Shown here one piece after another: positions 8,417 to 16,170 of a stretch of DNA of 28,573 bases. How positions within the stretch are numbered: the stretch's first letter is position 1; the number at the start of each line of letters is the position of its first letter. The notes under the pieces are model-generated. The model did not search any database. It was not told the DNA's origin and saw only the letters and a list, made by a program, of their open reading frames with translations. A program made the position numbers and the translations under genes. Source of the DNA: CAZTPH01 sp031552655 (GTDB lineage: Bacteria > Pseudomonadota > Gammaproteobacteria > UBA9339); assembly GCA_031552655.1 (NCBI GenBank), contig JAVBML010000026.1, positions 1 through 28,573 of the forward strand, read 5' to 3'.

Positions 8417-8686
8417 CTAGCCACGCAAATTTAAACGCCCAATAATTGTCCTATATCTATCGGTACTAATTTTCTTTAGATAGCCCAAAAGACTTCTGCG
8501 TAGATTGACTTTTCTAATCAAGCCACTGCGAGAATGATGATCCTTTGCATGAAACTTGAAATGTTCTGTAAGCTTACTAATGTCTGCACTTAGTAAAGCT
8601 ATCTGCACTTCGACGGAACCTGTATCCGCATTAGATAAACCAAAATCTTTAACAATCTTAGCCTTCTCAGCCGTAGATAATGACAT
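8417..8686 (-). CDS. rpsO: 30S ribosomal protein S15
   Basis: An 89-residue protein, the normal length for S15, a primary binder of 16S rRNA central-domain helices. Family landmarks are the early segment FGLSNADTGSVEVQIALL, the KDHHSR-GL segment and the C-terminal RRSLLGYLKK region. The ATG at 8686 has a clear ribosome site (GGGAG, about seven bases away). It lies between a ferredoxin gene (120 bases upstream) and pnp, so the truB-rpsO-pnp order known in gammaproteobacteria is kept apart from the inserted ferredoxin. Confidence 0.97.
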   Translation of the reverse strand: MSLSTAEKAKIVKDFGLSNADTGSVEVQIALLSADISKLTEHFKFHAKDHHSRSGLIRKVNLRRSLLGYLKKISTDRYRTIIGRLNLRG

Positions 8687-8806
8687 AACTCTTCTCCCAG
8701 TAATTAATTAAAAATGAAACCGCTGTCATTCGCAGTATACATATCTATAAAGAAAATACTCTAGCAAACAATAACTATCCTAGTCTAGAGAAAACATCGA
8801 ATAAAT

Positions 8807-9034
8807 TTAACCATCATTACCAATGGCTTCCACGGGACAATCAAAAAGAGCTTTTTCACACAGAGCAACGCCTTCATCGGATGTAGGTTGGACCTTGACA
8901 TAGAATCCACCGCTGGTATTTTCAGTAAAAAAATCACCAGCTATGTCAGCGCACTGTGCACAACCAATGCAATTTGTATCCACATAGTATTTACCAGCTA
9001 CATTACTCTCAGCTTTTGAAGCTTTATTTGCCAT
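8807..9034 (-). CDS. Small [4Fe-4S] ferredoxin
   Basis: A 75-residue soluble electron carrier. Cys22, Cys25 and Cys28 (CIGCAQC) with Cys66 (CPVEAIG) give the four ligands of one [4Fe-4S] cluster; Cys59 is an additional cysteine. The N terminus (ANKASKA..) and the segments YYVD-NCI and CPVEAIGNDG recall short ferredoxins I associate with Verrucomicrobiota/Chlamydiota rather than the usual gammaproteobacterial Fdx; this comparison is from memory. The ribosome site is good (AGAGG, five to six bases before the ATG). It sits between truB and rpsO, normally adjacent in this class. The redox partner is unknown. Confidence 0.85.
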   Translation of the reverse strand: MANKASKAESNVAGKYYVDTNCIGCAQCADIAGDFFTENTSGGFYVKVQPTSDEGVALCEKALFDCPVEAIGNDG

Positions 9035-9063
9035 AACTACCTCTACAATTATATTTATAATCT

Positions 9064-9069
9064 ATTATA
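9064..9069 (-). promoter_or_regulatory. Candidate -10 box upstream of the ferredoxin gene
   Basis: A perfect TATAAT on the minus strand, 30 bases before the ferredoxin ATG, in an AT-rich 109-base gap after truB. No good -35 lies at 16-18 bases, so this is a weak call, but an internal promoter here would let ferredoxin-rpsO-pnp be expressed separately. Confidence 0.3.
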
Positions 9070-9143
9070 CTAGATTTTTTCCTGAACCCATAGTCTTTAT
9101 TTATAACATCAAGAATATAAATTTTGCAAGAATGAGCAACCCA

Positions 9144-10040
9144 TCAGCGACACATTTTTCTAGGTACCATCTTACCATCGGGTAAAATTTCACCTATCCC
9201 ACAAAAGCGATCACCACCATGATAGATCCTAACCAAACCTGAAGTGGGAGCCTGGGGAACCAGGAGAGCATTACCAAGGCGCGCATAGTATAACATATCC
9301 GCGGTTAAATTAACGGCCGGCATGGTGGTAACCATGGAATCCATAGGTAATAACAGCTGCTCCAACCGATGCATGTTATTTTCTCCCATGAGCTCCTCTA
9401 GGTGTTCTAAACTAAGCATTTGAGCCTCCTGATACTGCCCAACACTTAGCCGCCTCAGTGCCACAACGTGGGCACCGCAACCTAGAAACTCTCCAATGTC
9501 AGCAATCAGTGTACGCACATAGGTTCCCTTGCTGCAGAGCACATGAAGAGATAAAAAATTATCCCTTAATTCCACCAACTCCAAGCTAAATATGGTCACT
9601 TCCCTCGGTGATCTAGTTACCTCAATACCTTGCCTAGCGAGCCTATATAAAGGTTGTCCTTGATATTTTAAAGCAGAATACATGGGGGGAGTTTGCACTA
9701 TTTTTCCTCGAAATTTAGCTAAAACTTCATGCACCCTAGCTAAATCAATACCATCCACCTTTCCCGTGGCAATGACAGGAGTTTCACTATCTCCACTGGC
9801 GGTACTCTCTCCCAATTTGCCAGTTACCACGTAGCGCTTATCAGCTTCCAGTAAAAATCGAGTAAATTTAGTTGCCTCGCCAAAGCAGATAGGTAACATA
9901 CCGCTGGCCTTGGGGTCAAGGCTGCCTGTATGTCCCGCCCTGGAGGCTCTAAATAGGTGCTTAACTTTTTGCAACGCCTCATTAGAGGAGGGACCAATGG
10001 GTTTATCTAGAAGCAACACGCCACTAATATTTCTTTTCAT
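9144..10040 (-). CDS. truB: tRNA pseudouridine(55) synthase
   Basis: Converts U55 of the T loop of tRNAs to pseudouridine. The 298-residue protein starts ISGVLLLDKPIGPSSNEAL and has the catalytic motif GHTGSLDPKASG with nucleophile Asp42. The RYVVTGKLG segment supplies the conserved Tyr, and KGTYVRTLI is the usual C-terminal catalytic-domain motif; a short PUA-like tail follows. The N-terminal LDKP and catalytic motifs and the length are typical. It follows rbfA by 73 bases, the conserved rbfA-truB pair. Confidence 0.96.
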   Translation of the reverse strand: MKRNISGVLLLDKPIGPSSNEALQKVKHLFRASRAGHTGSLDPKASGMLPICFGEATKFTRFLLEADKRYVVTGKLGESTASGDSETPVIATGKVDGIDLARVHEVLAKFRGKIVQTPPMYSALKYQGQPLYRLARQGIEVTRSPREVTIFSLELVELRDNFLSLHVLCSKGTYVRTLIADIGEFLGCGAHVVALRRLSVGQYQEAQMLSLEHLEELMGENNMHRLEQLLLPMDSMVTTMPAVNLTADMLYYARLGNALLVPQAPTSGLVRIYHGGDRFCGIGEILPDGKMVPRKMCR

Positions 10041-10113
10041 AAATAATTTACTGATGCCTTGAAAATATCCGAAAAATAAGCTTCGAACTACCTACAAATG
10101 TTTTGTAAAACTG

Positions 10114-10461
10114 CTAGTTACTATCTCCCAAAGCTTTATCTATTAAATCTATAATTTTTCTCCCCCGCGCGAGGGAATCGTCGTAGACAAAAATCAACCG
10201 CGGAGTACTACGCAAATTTAAAGTATGGGCTAGCAATTTTCTTAAAAATTTAGCTTCACGCTGCAAAGCTTCAGTGGTATTTTTAATATCTAATCCATCA
10301 AAAAGACTAAAAAACACCCTGGCCACGGCAAGGTCCGGTGAAATCTCCACGGCAACTATGGTTACTTTGTCAAAAATTACTTTCTGGGAATTTTTTAATA
10401 AAATCAATCCCAATTCCCTTAGAATAGCTTCTTCGATGCGTTTTTTGCGTCTCTGATCCAT
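10114..10461 (-). CDS. rbfA: 30S ribosome-binding factor A
   Basis: A 115-residue KH-like protein that assists 16S rRNA 5'-end maturation and cold adaptation. The core matches the family: an N-terminal helix with RRKKRIEEAILREL, then VTIVAVEISPDLAVARVFFS, then a long helix ending LRSTPRLIFVYDDS. I choose the ATG at 10461, which follows the sodB stop by one base (TAG-C-ATG) with GGAG 11 bases upstream; upstream TTG (10509) and ATG (10485) alternatives lack usable ribosome sites. This implies translational coupling to superoxide dismutase, whereas in most relatives rbfA follows infB. Confidence 0.92.
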   Translation of the reverse strand: MDQRRKKRIEEAILRELGLILLKNSQKVIFDKVTIVAVEISPDLAVARVFFSLFDGLDIKNTTEALQREAKFLRKLLAHTLNLRSTPRLIFVYDDSLARGRKIIDLIDKALGDSN

Positions 10462-10462
10462 G

Positions 10463-11074
10463 CTATGAAACGCTCCGGAAGGCATTGGCAATAAAATTTC
10501 TACTAACAAACTCCCAATTAACTAACTGCCAAAAAGCTTCCATATAGTTACTACGCACATTGCGGTAATCTATATAGTAGGCATGCTCCCAAATGTCGCA
10601 AGTTAAGAGAGGTATGCTATCCACCGAAGCTATCGGAGTAGCAGCATTGCTCGTAGTAACAATACTTAAATCCATGGTCCCATTTTTTTTAACTAACCAT
10701 ACCCATCCGGAACCAAAGAGACCCAAAGCGGCCTTGGTAAAAAGATCCTTGAAGGCTTCCAAACCACCAAATGATTGCTCCATGGCTATTGTTAGTTCCT
10801 TCATGGGCTCTCCACTATCCCGAGCAGCTATTAAACAATCCCAATAGAAATCATGATTCCAAACTTGGGCGGCATTATTAAAAGTAGTACTCTCGGCGCT
10901 ACGAATAATTTCCACCAATGATTTTCGTTCAAAGTCCGTACCCGCCACTAACCCATTGAGATTTTTAACATAGGTACTGTGGTGCTTACCATGGTGATAA
11001 TCTATGGTTTCCTCGGAAATATAGGGGATCAAACTGTCCCTAGCAAAAGGTAAAGATTTAAGTGTAAATGGCAT
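10463..11074 (-). CDS. sodB: Superoxide dismutase [Fe]
   Basis: A cytoplasmic Fe/Mn-family superoxide dismutase of 203 residues. Metal ligands are His27, His74, Asp160 (in the CDIWEHAYY motif) and His164. Gln70 in NNAAQVWNH is the placement typical of iron enzymes, so Fe is the likely metal. No signal peptide is visible. The ATG at 11074 has a very strong ribosome site (AGGAGG). It lies between prs (40 bases upstream) and rbfA (one base downstream), an unusual position. Confidence 0.95.
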   Translation of the reverse strand: MPFTLKSLPFARDSLIPYISEETIDYHHGKHHSTYVKNLNGLVAGTDFERKSLVEIIRSAESTTFNNAAQVWNHDFYWDCLIAARDSGEPMKELTIAMEQSFGGLEAFKDLFTKAALGLFGSGWVWLVKKNGTMDLSIVTTSNAATPIASVDSIPLLTCDIWEHAYYIDYRNVRSNYMEAFWQLVNWEFVSRNFIANAFRSVS

Positions 11075-11114
11075 CTAATCCTCCTCTTCTATGTTTAAAT
11101 AAAAAACACCGCCA

Positions 11115-12053
11115 CTAATCTACGAAAAATGCACTAACGGACCCTTTATTGTTAACTATTTTAATTGTTTCAGCCAAAACCGAGCCAATGCTAAGTTGCC
11201 TAATTTTTTTGCAATTGATTGCCTCGAGACTTAGGGGAATGGTATCTGTTACCACCACTTCCGATATGTGTGAATTTTCGATATTTTCTATGGCGCCCTT
11301 TGACAGTACGGGATGAATACCATATACCGTTACGGAGCATGCTCCCTTTTGTTTTAGCGCATTGGCAGCCTGGCAGATAGTACCAGCCGTATCAATGATA
11401 TCATCCACAATGATACAATCTTGATCCTCCACGTCGCCAATAATGTGCATAACTTCCACCTGGTTTTTTTTCTGCCTTCTTTTATCTATAATGGCCAAAT
11501 CCATCCCTCCCATTTTTTTCGCCACGGCCCTAGCTCTAACAACGCCACCAACATCGGGAGATACGATTACCTTATTCTTAAATTTCTTCCTATTTATATC
11601 TTCATACATGGCCGACGTACCATAGACATTATCCACGGGAATGTAAAAAAATCCCTGAATTTGATCCGCGTGTAAATCGATGGTAATGACCCTGGTAATC
11701 CCAGCGGCTTCCATAATATCCGCTGCAACCTTTGCACTGATGGGAACTCGAGCAGAACGGACCCGCCTATCTTGCCTAGCGTAGCCAAAATAGGGTACCA
11801 CCGCCGTAATACTGTTTGCCGACGAACGACGCAGCGCATCAGCCATGATAACTAATTCCATAAGATGCTCATTTACTGGAGCGGAAGTTGGCTGCATGAT
11901 AAATACATCTTCCCCGCGCACACTTTCCATAATTTCAACCATGGTTTCCCCATCACTAAACCTGCCAACATTAGCTGCACCAAGCTTAATTTGTAGATGT
12001 TCTGCCACCCTATTGGCCAGAGGAACATTAGCATTACCAGTAAATAGTTTCAC
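11115..12053 (-). CDS. prs: Ribose-phosphate pyrophosphokinase
   Basis: Makes PRPP from ribose 5-phosphate and ATP for purine, pyrimidine, NAD and His/Trp synthesis. The 312-residue protein has the family start KLFTGNANVPLA, the flexible-loop region YFGYARQDRR, the metal-binding DLHADQIQGFF segment (126-136) and the PRPP loop DDIIDTAGT (217-225). It starts with GTG, preceded by AGGAAGG. It is 37 bases downstream of tRNA-Gln and probably shares its promoter. In many gammaproteobacteria ispE precedes prs; that gene is absent here, consistent with the mevalonate route. Confidence 0.97.
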   Translation of the reverse strand: MKLFTGNANVPLANRVAEHLQIKLGAANVGRFSDGETMVEIMESVRGEDVFIMQPTSAPVNEHLMELVIMADALRRSSANSITAVVPYFGYARQDRRVRSARVPISAKVAADIMEAAGITRVITIDLHADQIQGFFYIPVDNVYGTSAMYEDINRKKFKNKVIVSPDVGGVVRARAVAKKMGGMDLAIIDKRRQKKNQVEVMHIIGDVEDQDCIIVDDIIDTAGTICQAANALKQKGACSVTVYGIHPVLSKGAIENIENSHISEVVVTDTIPLSLEAINCKKIRQLSIGSVLAETIKIVNNKGSVSAFFVD

Positions 12054-12090
12054 AATCCTTCCTCATTTTATGTTTAGTTGAGAGTATAAA

Positions 12091-12165
12091 TGGCTGGGGC
12101 GCTAGGATTCGAACCTAGGTATCCTGGAATCAAAATCCAGTGCCTTACCACTTGGCGACGCCCCA
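12091..12165 (-). tRNA. tRNA-Gln (anticodon TTG)
   Basis: A 75-base tRNA with encoded CCA. The acceptor TGGGGCG pairs with CGCCCCA, followed by discriminator G and CCA. The anticodon stem CTGGA/TCCAG encloses the loop TTTTGAT, giving anticodon TTG, which reads CAA and by wobble CAG. The T arm CTAGG-TTCGAAT-CCTAG pairs perfectly. The sequence closely follows E. coli tRNA-Gln. Confidence 0.97.
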
Positions 12166-12183
12166 AAATATAACCTAGAACAA

Positions 12184-12211
12184 ATAATAAATGAAAATCT
12201 TCGGTGGTCAA
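12184..12211 (-). promoter_or_regulatory. Promoter of tRNA-Gln and probably prs operon
   Basis: On the minus strand, TTGACC (12206-12211), a 16-base spacer and TATTAT (12184-12189); each hexamer differs from consensus at one position. The predicted start is about 10-12 bases before the mature tRNA 5' end, and no terminator separates the tRNA from prs. Confidence 0.65.
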
Positions 12212-12238
12212 GCTATATTAGACGAAGGAAGTGAAGCT

Positions 12239-12268
12239 AAAAAAACGCCGCGATTCAGCGGCGTTTTT
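12239..12268 (-). terminator. Rho-independent terminator of the porin gene
   Basis: The arms CGCCGC/GCGGCG enclose a six-base loop. On the minus strand the stem is followed by seven T and preceded by five A. It begins 22 bases after the porin stop codon. On the plus strand it would also end in five T, so it may work both ways. It insulates the tRNA-Gln/prs promoter from porin transcription. Confidence 0.92.
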
Positions 12269-12290
12269 GGAAAAATTTAATTGACGAAAA

Positions 12291-13721
12291 CTAAAAATAT
12301 ACACCCAGCTGGGTAGTAAATATATTTTGATGTCTACGATCAACTTTGTATGTATCCACTCTAGTTTTTGCCACCTCTTTAGCACCATAGTTAATATCAT
12401 GGCGATATTCAAACCCTAAAATTGTATTTTTGAGCAATGAAATATTATAGGCAGCGAAAAAATTATGCTTCGGCAATTTCAAAGCCAATGCCTGCCACGT
12501 CCTACCATAGCCAAGGGCGAAGGTATTGGGTTTATTAAACAACTTAAATTCCATGGCACCCTCAAGATTTAAAGCCTGGGGCTTTGCTTCATGGTTGTTA
12601 AAACTCATATCTTTACTATCAAAATGCTTACCAGCGCCTACATATTCAGCGCGAAGATTAAACATACCATAGTCTATCTTGGCTCGAGCACTTAAACCAT
12701 AAACCTGGCGACTAATATTCTTATTATTGAGAACAACACTACTGAATATACCATCGGATTCCATAATATTACCCACAACGCTACCACCCAGGGTAAACTT
12801 AAATTTATCTCGAGCATAGCCGTAGTTAACATTGAATCCGCCGTGGCTAAGCAGCTCATGGCCACCGGCACTCTTTTTTGTATCTCCCGCGAAACCATAT
12901 GCCTGGACATCAACGTCACCCCAAATACCATGGCCATGGTAACCTAAAAGAGCAATGCGATCTTTGATCCGACCTAAAACTTTAGTTGAGGGATCCGTAA
13001 TCATATAGCTGCTATAACTACCAAAGGGAGCGAAAACCTGACCCATGGTAAAATAGAGAGGGAATTTAGCTAACTGGCCAATGGTTAGAAAACCACGATC
13101 CAATTTAAATCTAGAGTTATCTATGCGACTTCTATAGTTACTATTAGAATCTTCGTAAACAATATTTATTGCCGCCGTAGCCCAGGGGCTAGCTTCGCCA
13201 ATGATATCCAATTCCGCCTTGGAAAAGTTAATATCCACTTTCTTGCTGCCGTCATAGTTTTTCCTATGGCTATAATCAATTTGACCCTCGACACCACCAC
13301 TCAAAGCTATGATGGGACGCTCCAATAGAGGTAGCCCCTGTTCCAAGGAGTAATTGTCCATTTTCTGACGTAATTTCAGCAAAACTAAATCTTCATTCAT
13401 CGAGGATAAATTAATCATTAAATCTGAAGCATCATCGGCGGAACGTCGAATACCCAGAGCGGGAGAGGTAACAACGGCGGGACCATGGGCATACATCTCT
13501 ACCATGAGATCTAAATTATTCGCCACATAGCTACTATCCTGCTTAATAGCCTTTACCTCTTTTTGCAATTCCTTAATCTGCTTTTCCAGAGCAGCGGTAC
13601 GTGAAGTTAAAGTATTCGCTCTTAACTTTTCATTGCCACTGCCAACGATGCCACGTGCACACACAGTACCAAAACTAAACATCAATGCAGCGGCCACAGC
13701 CATGGTAAATCTATTTATCAT
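12291..13721 (-). CDS. Outer-membrane porin, LbtU-like
   Basis: A 476-residue outer-membrane beta-barrel. It has a signal peptide (about residues 1-22, cut near VCA/RG), then a short coiled coil (about 38-62, ALEKQIKELQKEV). The rest is a long run of alternating, aromatic-ended strands finishing in Phe (GVYF), as expected for Bam-assembled barrels. The N-terminal coiled coil plus barrel, and the VEGQIDYS and KAELDI segments, resemble the LbtU siderophore-receptor/porin family of Legionella, Coxiella and Francisella. The substrate cannot be told. I use the ATG at 13721, which has GGGAGG six bases upstream; the GTG at 13727 sits on that site. It is a single-gene unit. Confidence 0.82.
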   Translation of the reverse strand: MINRFTMAVAAALMFSFGTVCARGIVGSGNEKLRANTLTSRTAALEKQIKELQKEVKAIKQDSSYVANNLDLMVEMYAHGPAVVTSPALGIRRSADDASDLMINLSSMNEDLVLLKLRQKMDNYSLEQGLPLLERPIIALSGGVEGQIDYSHRKNYDGSKKVDINFSKAELDIIGEASPWATAAINIVYEDSNSNYRSRIDNSRFKLDRGFLTIGQLAKFPLYFTMGQVFAPFGSYSSYMITDPSTKVLGRIKDRIALLGYHGHGIWGDVDVQAYGFAGDTKKSAGGHELLSHGGFNVNYGYARDKFKFTLGGSVVGNIMESDGIFSSVVLNNKNISRQVYGLSARAKIDYGMFNLRAEYVGAGKHFDSKDMSFNNHEAKPQALNLEGAMEFKLFNKPNTFALGYGRTWQALALKLPKHNFFAAYNISLLKNTILGFEYRHDINYGAKEVAKTRVDTYKVDRRHQNIFTTQLGVYF

Positions 13722-13758
13722 AAACACCCTCCCTCGGGAACAAATTAAAAGTATTCAT

Positions 13759-13764
13759 AGTATA
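13759..13764 (-). promoter_or_regulatory. Candidate -10 box of the porin gene
   Basis: TATACT on the minus strand, 37 bases before the porin ATG. The -35 at normal spacing is poor, so an activator-dependent promoter is possible. The 185-base gap is shared with divergent murB. Confidence 0.35.
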
Positions 13765-13848
13765 ACTAGGAAAATATAAAAATAAAGTCCCGCCCTTGCC
13801 ACTAAAGTAAATTATTAACTACCCCCCGGACAATTATTTTCCCATCCC

Positions 13849-13877
13849 TTGTTCCCAAAGGGCAACCATTGTATTAT
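13849..13877 (+). promoter_or_regulatory. Probable promoter of murB-ftsQ
   Basis: TTGTTC (13849-13854), a 17-base spacer and TATTAT (13872-13877). The predicted start is about 22 bases before the murB ATG. The -35 overlaps a small inverted repeat (CCCTT...AAGGG). Confidence 0.5.
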
Positions 13878-13906
13878 TTTATTTTCAGTAAAATAAGTCC
13901 TGGACA

Positions 13907-14794
13907 ATGCAATACCAACCACAAAATAACCAACTTCTCCGTAATCATCGACTACGGGAATACACTACCTGGAAAATTGGTGGAGTGGCTGAATATTTTT
14001 ATCACCCAAGCAGTTTAAATGATCTAATTAATTTACTTTCTCACTGGGGAGAAAGTGAGATAACTCTCCTCGGTGGCGGCAGTAATATCCTCATTAGAGA
14101 TGGGGGAATTCGTGGCTTGGTTATCCACTTAATCAATGGTATAAACAGTATAGCCATGGAAGATAATATCATAATCGCCGAAGCTGGAGCCGGACTACGA
14201 CAACTGGTGGCTCAATGCATAAACCACGGCATGGTGGATGCTGCCTTCATGGTCGGCATTCCAGGAAGCCTGGGAGGAGCGCTCAAAATGAACGCTGGCG
14301 CCTACGGTGATTGCATTTGGAACCACATCAAAGTCGTAACTACCATTAACCACCGAGGAGAAATAAAAACCAGGGCTGCCTGCGAATTTACCAGTGGCTA
14401 TAGAAAAATTCAGGGGCTAGAAAAAAACGAATGGTTTATCGCAGCGGTACTGGAGTTTAGCCCGGGAAATCGAAATGTTGCGCGATCGCTGGCACAGAAA
14501 AATATGCAAAAACGCAGACTATCACAACCCCAAAATCTTCCCAGCTGTGGCTCCGTATTTCGCAACCCCGAGGGAGACTACGCAGCTAGGTTAATTGAAA
14601 TAAGTGGGCTCAAAGGCAAAACCCTGGGAGGAGCTAGGGTCTCTGAAAAACATGCTAATTTCATAGCAAACTTCGATCATGCGACCTCCCAGGATGTGGA
14701 AAATTTAATGGAAGAGATAATTGAACGCGTAAATAAGATCACGGGCATTGTGCTGGTACCGGAAGTACATATTATAGGCGAAGCTGCTCGATAA
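13907..14794 (+). CDS. murB: UDP-N-acetylmuramate dehydrogenase (enolpyruvoylglucosamine reductase)
   Basis: The FAD- and NADPH-dependent reductase that makes UDP-MurNAc for peptidoglycan. The 295-residue protein has TTWKIGG near the N terminus, the FAD-binding GGGSN (57-61), and IPGSLGGALKMNAGAYG (118-134). The active-site residues are Arg166 (SGYR), Ser216 (SCGSVFRNP) and Glu286 (VPEVHIIG). The short form and loop pattern fit type II MurB. The ATG at 13907 has a poor ribosome site. It pairs with ftsQ 25 bases downstream, but murC and ddl, its usual dcw-cluster partners, are absent. Confidence 0.96.
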   Translation: MQYQPQNNQLLRNHRLREYTTWKIGGVAEYFYHPSSLNDLINLLSHWGESEITLLGGGSNILIRDGGIRGLVIHLINGINSIAMEDNIIIAEAGAGLRQLVAQCINHGMVDAAFMVGIPGSLGGALKMNAGAYGDCIWNHIKVVTTINHRGEIKTRAACEFTSGYRKIQGLEKNEWFIAAVLEFSPGNRNVARSLAQKNMQKRRLSQPQNLPSCGSVFRNPEGDYAARLIEISGLKGKTLGGARVSEKHANFIANFDHATSQDVENLMEEIIERVNKITGIVLVPEVHIIGEAAR

Positions 14795-14819
14795 TAACCA
14801 CGACTCCAGAAAAGCTCAA

Positions 14820-15515
14820 ATGGCACGCACACAGAAACAAGGCAATCTCAAAGGAACTATTCTCCGAACTATACCACTACTCGCTTTGCCTCTTATGCTA
14901 TGGCACTACACTAGACCAAGCAACTTTCCTCTCAAGAAAGTAAAGATATTCGCGACCTATGAACATGTTAATCATCAGCTACTACAAGCTACCATAGCCA
15001 ACCACCTAAACCAAGGTTTTTTTCGCATCAACGTATTTACCATAAAGCAACATTTATTGCGTATACCCTGGATCTATGACGTTTCCATAAAAAAACGGTG
15101 GCCCGACACAATCATAATTCACGTCGCTGAGCAAACCGCTGCTATGCGATGGGGCACCGAAGCTCTCGTAAATATTCATGGTAAAATATTTACCACCGAC
15201 CGCAAACACCTAGCTGCAAATCTTCCCGTCATTTTCGGCCCCGCCGACCATGCCCAAGAAATTTTCAATGCCTGTAAAAAGATAATAACACTGCTGGAAC
15301 CCTTGGATTTAACCGTTAAAAAATTGACTCTCACTCCCCATCGTCACTGGGAAATTTTACTGAATAATAATACCATTGTGTACCTGGGAGAAACGGAACC
15401 AATGAAACAGATTGAATCATTGGTAAATCTATACAGAAAAATAACTGCGAATCACAGTGGCGAACCAAAATCCATTGACCTACGCTACCGCAACGGTTTA
15501 GCTGTTAGGTGGTAA
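14820..15515 (+). CDS. ftsQ: Cell division protein FtsQ
   Basis: A divisome protein linking early and late division proteins through FtsB/FtsL. The 231-residue protein is a short FtsQ, with one membrane segment (about 12-29) and a periplasmic POTRA domain (about 37-105: FPLKKVKIFATYEHV). A beta domain follows, containing PWIYDVSIKKRWPDTIII and AAMRWG, motifs typical of gammaproteobacterial FtsQ. E. coli FtsQ is 276 residues, so this one is compact. The ATG at 14820 has only a weak AGAAAAG upstream. FtsA and FtsZ do not follow; the next gene is convergent yajQ, eight bases away. Confidence 0.85.
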   Translation: MARTQKQGNLKGTILRTIPLLALPLMLWHYTRPSNFPLKKVKIFATYEHVNHQLLQATIANHLNQGFFRINVFTIKQHLLRIPWIYDVSIKKRWPDTIIIHVAEQTAAMRWGTEALVNIHGKIFTTDRKHLAANLPVIFGPADHAQEIFNACKKIITLLEPLDLTVKKLTLTPHRHWEILLNNNTIVYLGETEPMKQIESLVNLYRKITANHSGEPKSIDLRYRNGLAVRW

Positions 15516-15523
15516 ATTCAAAA

Positions 15524-16006
15524 TCAATCTCGAAAATTTTCAAATTGTAGAGGAATAGTCAACGTTTCTCCCTGCAATGCGGCTATGACTGCTTGGAGAT
15601 CATCTTTCTTTTTGCCCGTAACTCTAACATGGTCTCCCATGAGGCTAACCTGAACCTTAGGGTGTCGCTCCTTAACCAATTTGGTAATGGTTTTACCTAT
15701 TTCATGGTCAATGCCAAACTTAATGGTCACCTTTTGTCTAGCCTCGTGTAAATTTTCCTGGACCACCCCTCTTTCTAAACAATCTAAGCTAATTCCTCGC
15801 TTAACTAATTTTGGTTCCATTATTTGCTGCAATTGCTGTAGCTGAAACTTACTTTGTGCTACTAGAGTAATAACATTTTCCGCCAATTCAAAATGGGCAC
15901 CGGTGTCCTTAAAATCAAAGCGATTTCTAACTTCTCGATTAGCTTGATCAATGGCATTGGTTACTTCATGTTTATCAATTTTAGATACAATATCAAAGGA
16001 TGGCAT
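15524..16006 (-). CDS. yajQ: YajQ family nucleotide-binding protein
   Basis: A 160-residue member of the YajQ (DUF520) family of two RNP-like domains; some homologues bind cyclic di-GMP or nucleic acid. It starts PSFDIVSKIDKHEVTNAIDQANREV, as the family does, and has FDFKDT, a central KVTIKFGIDHEIGK region and the terminal GKKKDDLQAVI segment. The ATG at 16006 gives the standard N terminus, with GGGA nine bases upstream; the ATG at 16021 adds five residues without a ribosome site. No function specific to this organism can be inferred. Confidence 0.94.
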   Translation of the reverse strand: MPSFDIVSKIDKHEVTNAIDQANREVRNRFDFKDTGAHFELAENVITLVAQSKFQLQQLQQIMEPKLVKRGISLDCLERGVVQENLHEARQKVTIKFGIDHEIGKTITKLVKERHPKVQVSLMGDHVRVTGKKKDDLQAVIAALQGETLTIPLQFENFRD

Positions 16007-16170
16007 GCTTAGAATTCCCATTTATTAAATAGGTTCCCATAGTACCATGGAACTAATGTCATGCATAATAGTAATTTATGGCACTTATTATTAAGGTAAT
16101 TCATCTTGATCCACCAATTGTAGTAATTCTAAAGTAATGGTGATAATTAAAAGGATTGCAAAAATTAACT

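Noticed and set aside
12218..12412. A 64-residue minus-strand frame over the porin 3' end and terminator
   Set aside because: It crosses the rho-independent terminator and overlaps the porin in another frame, with no ribosome site.
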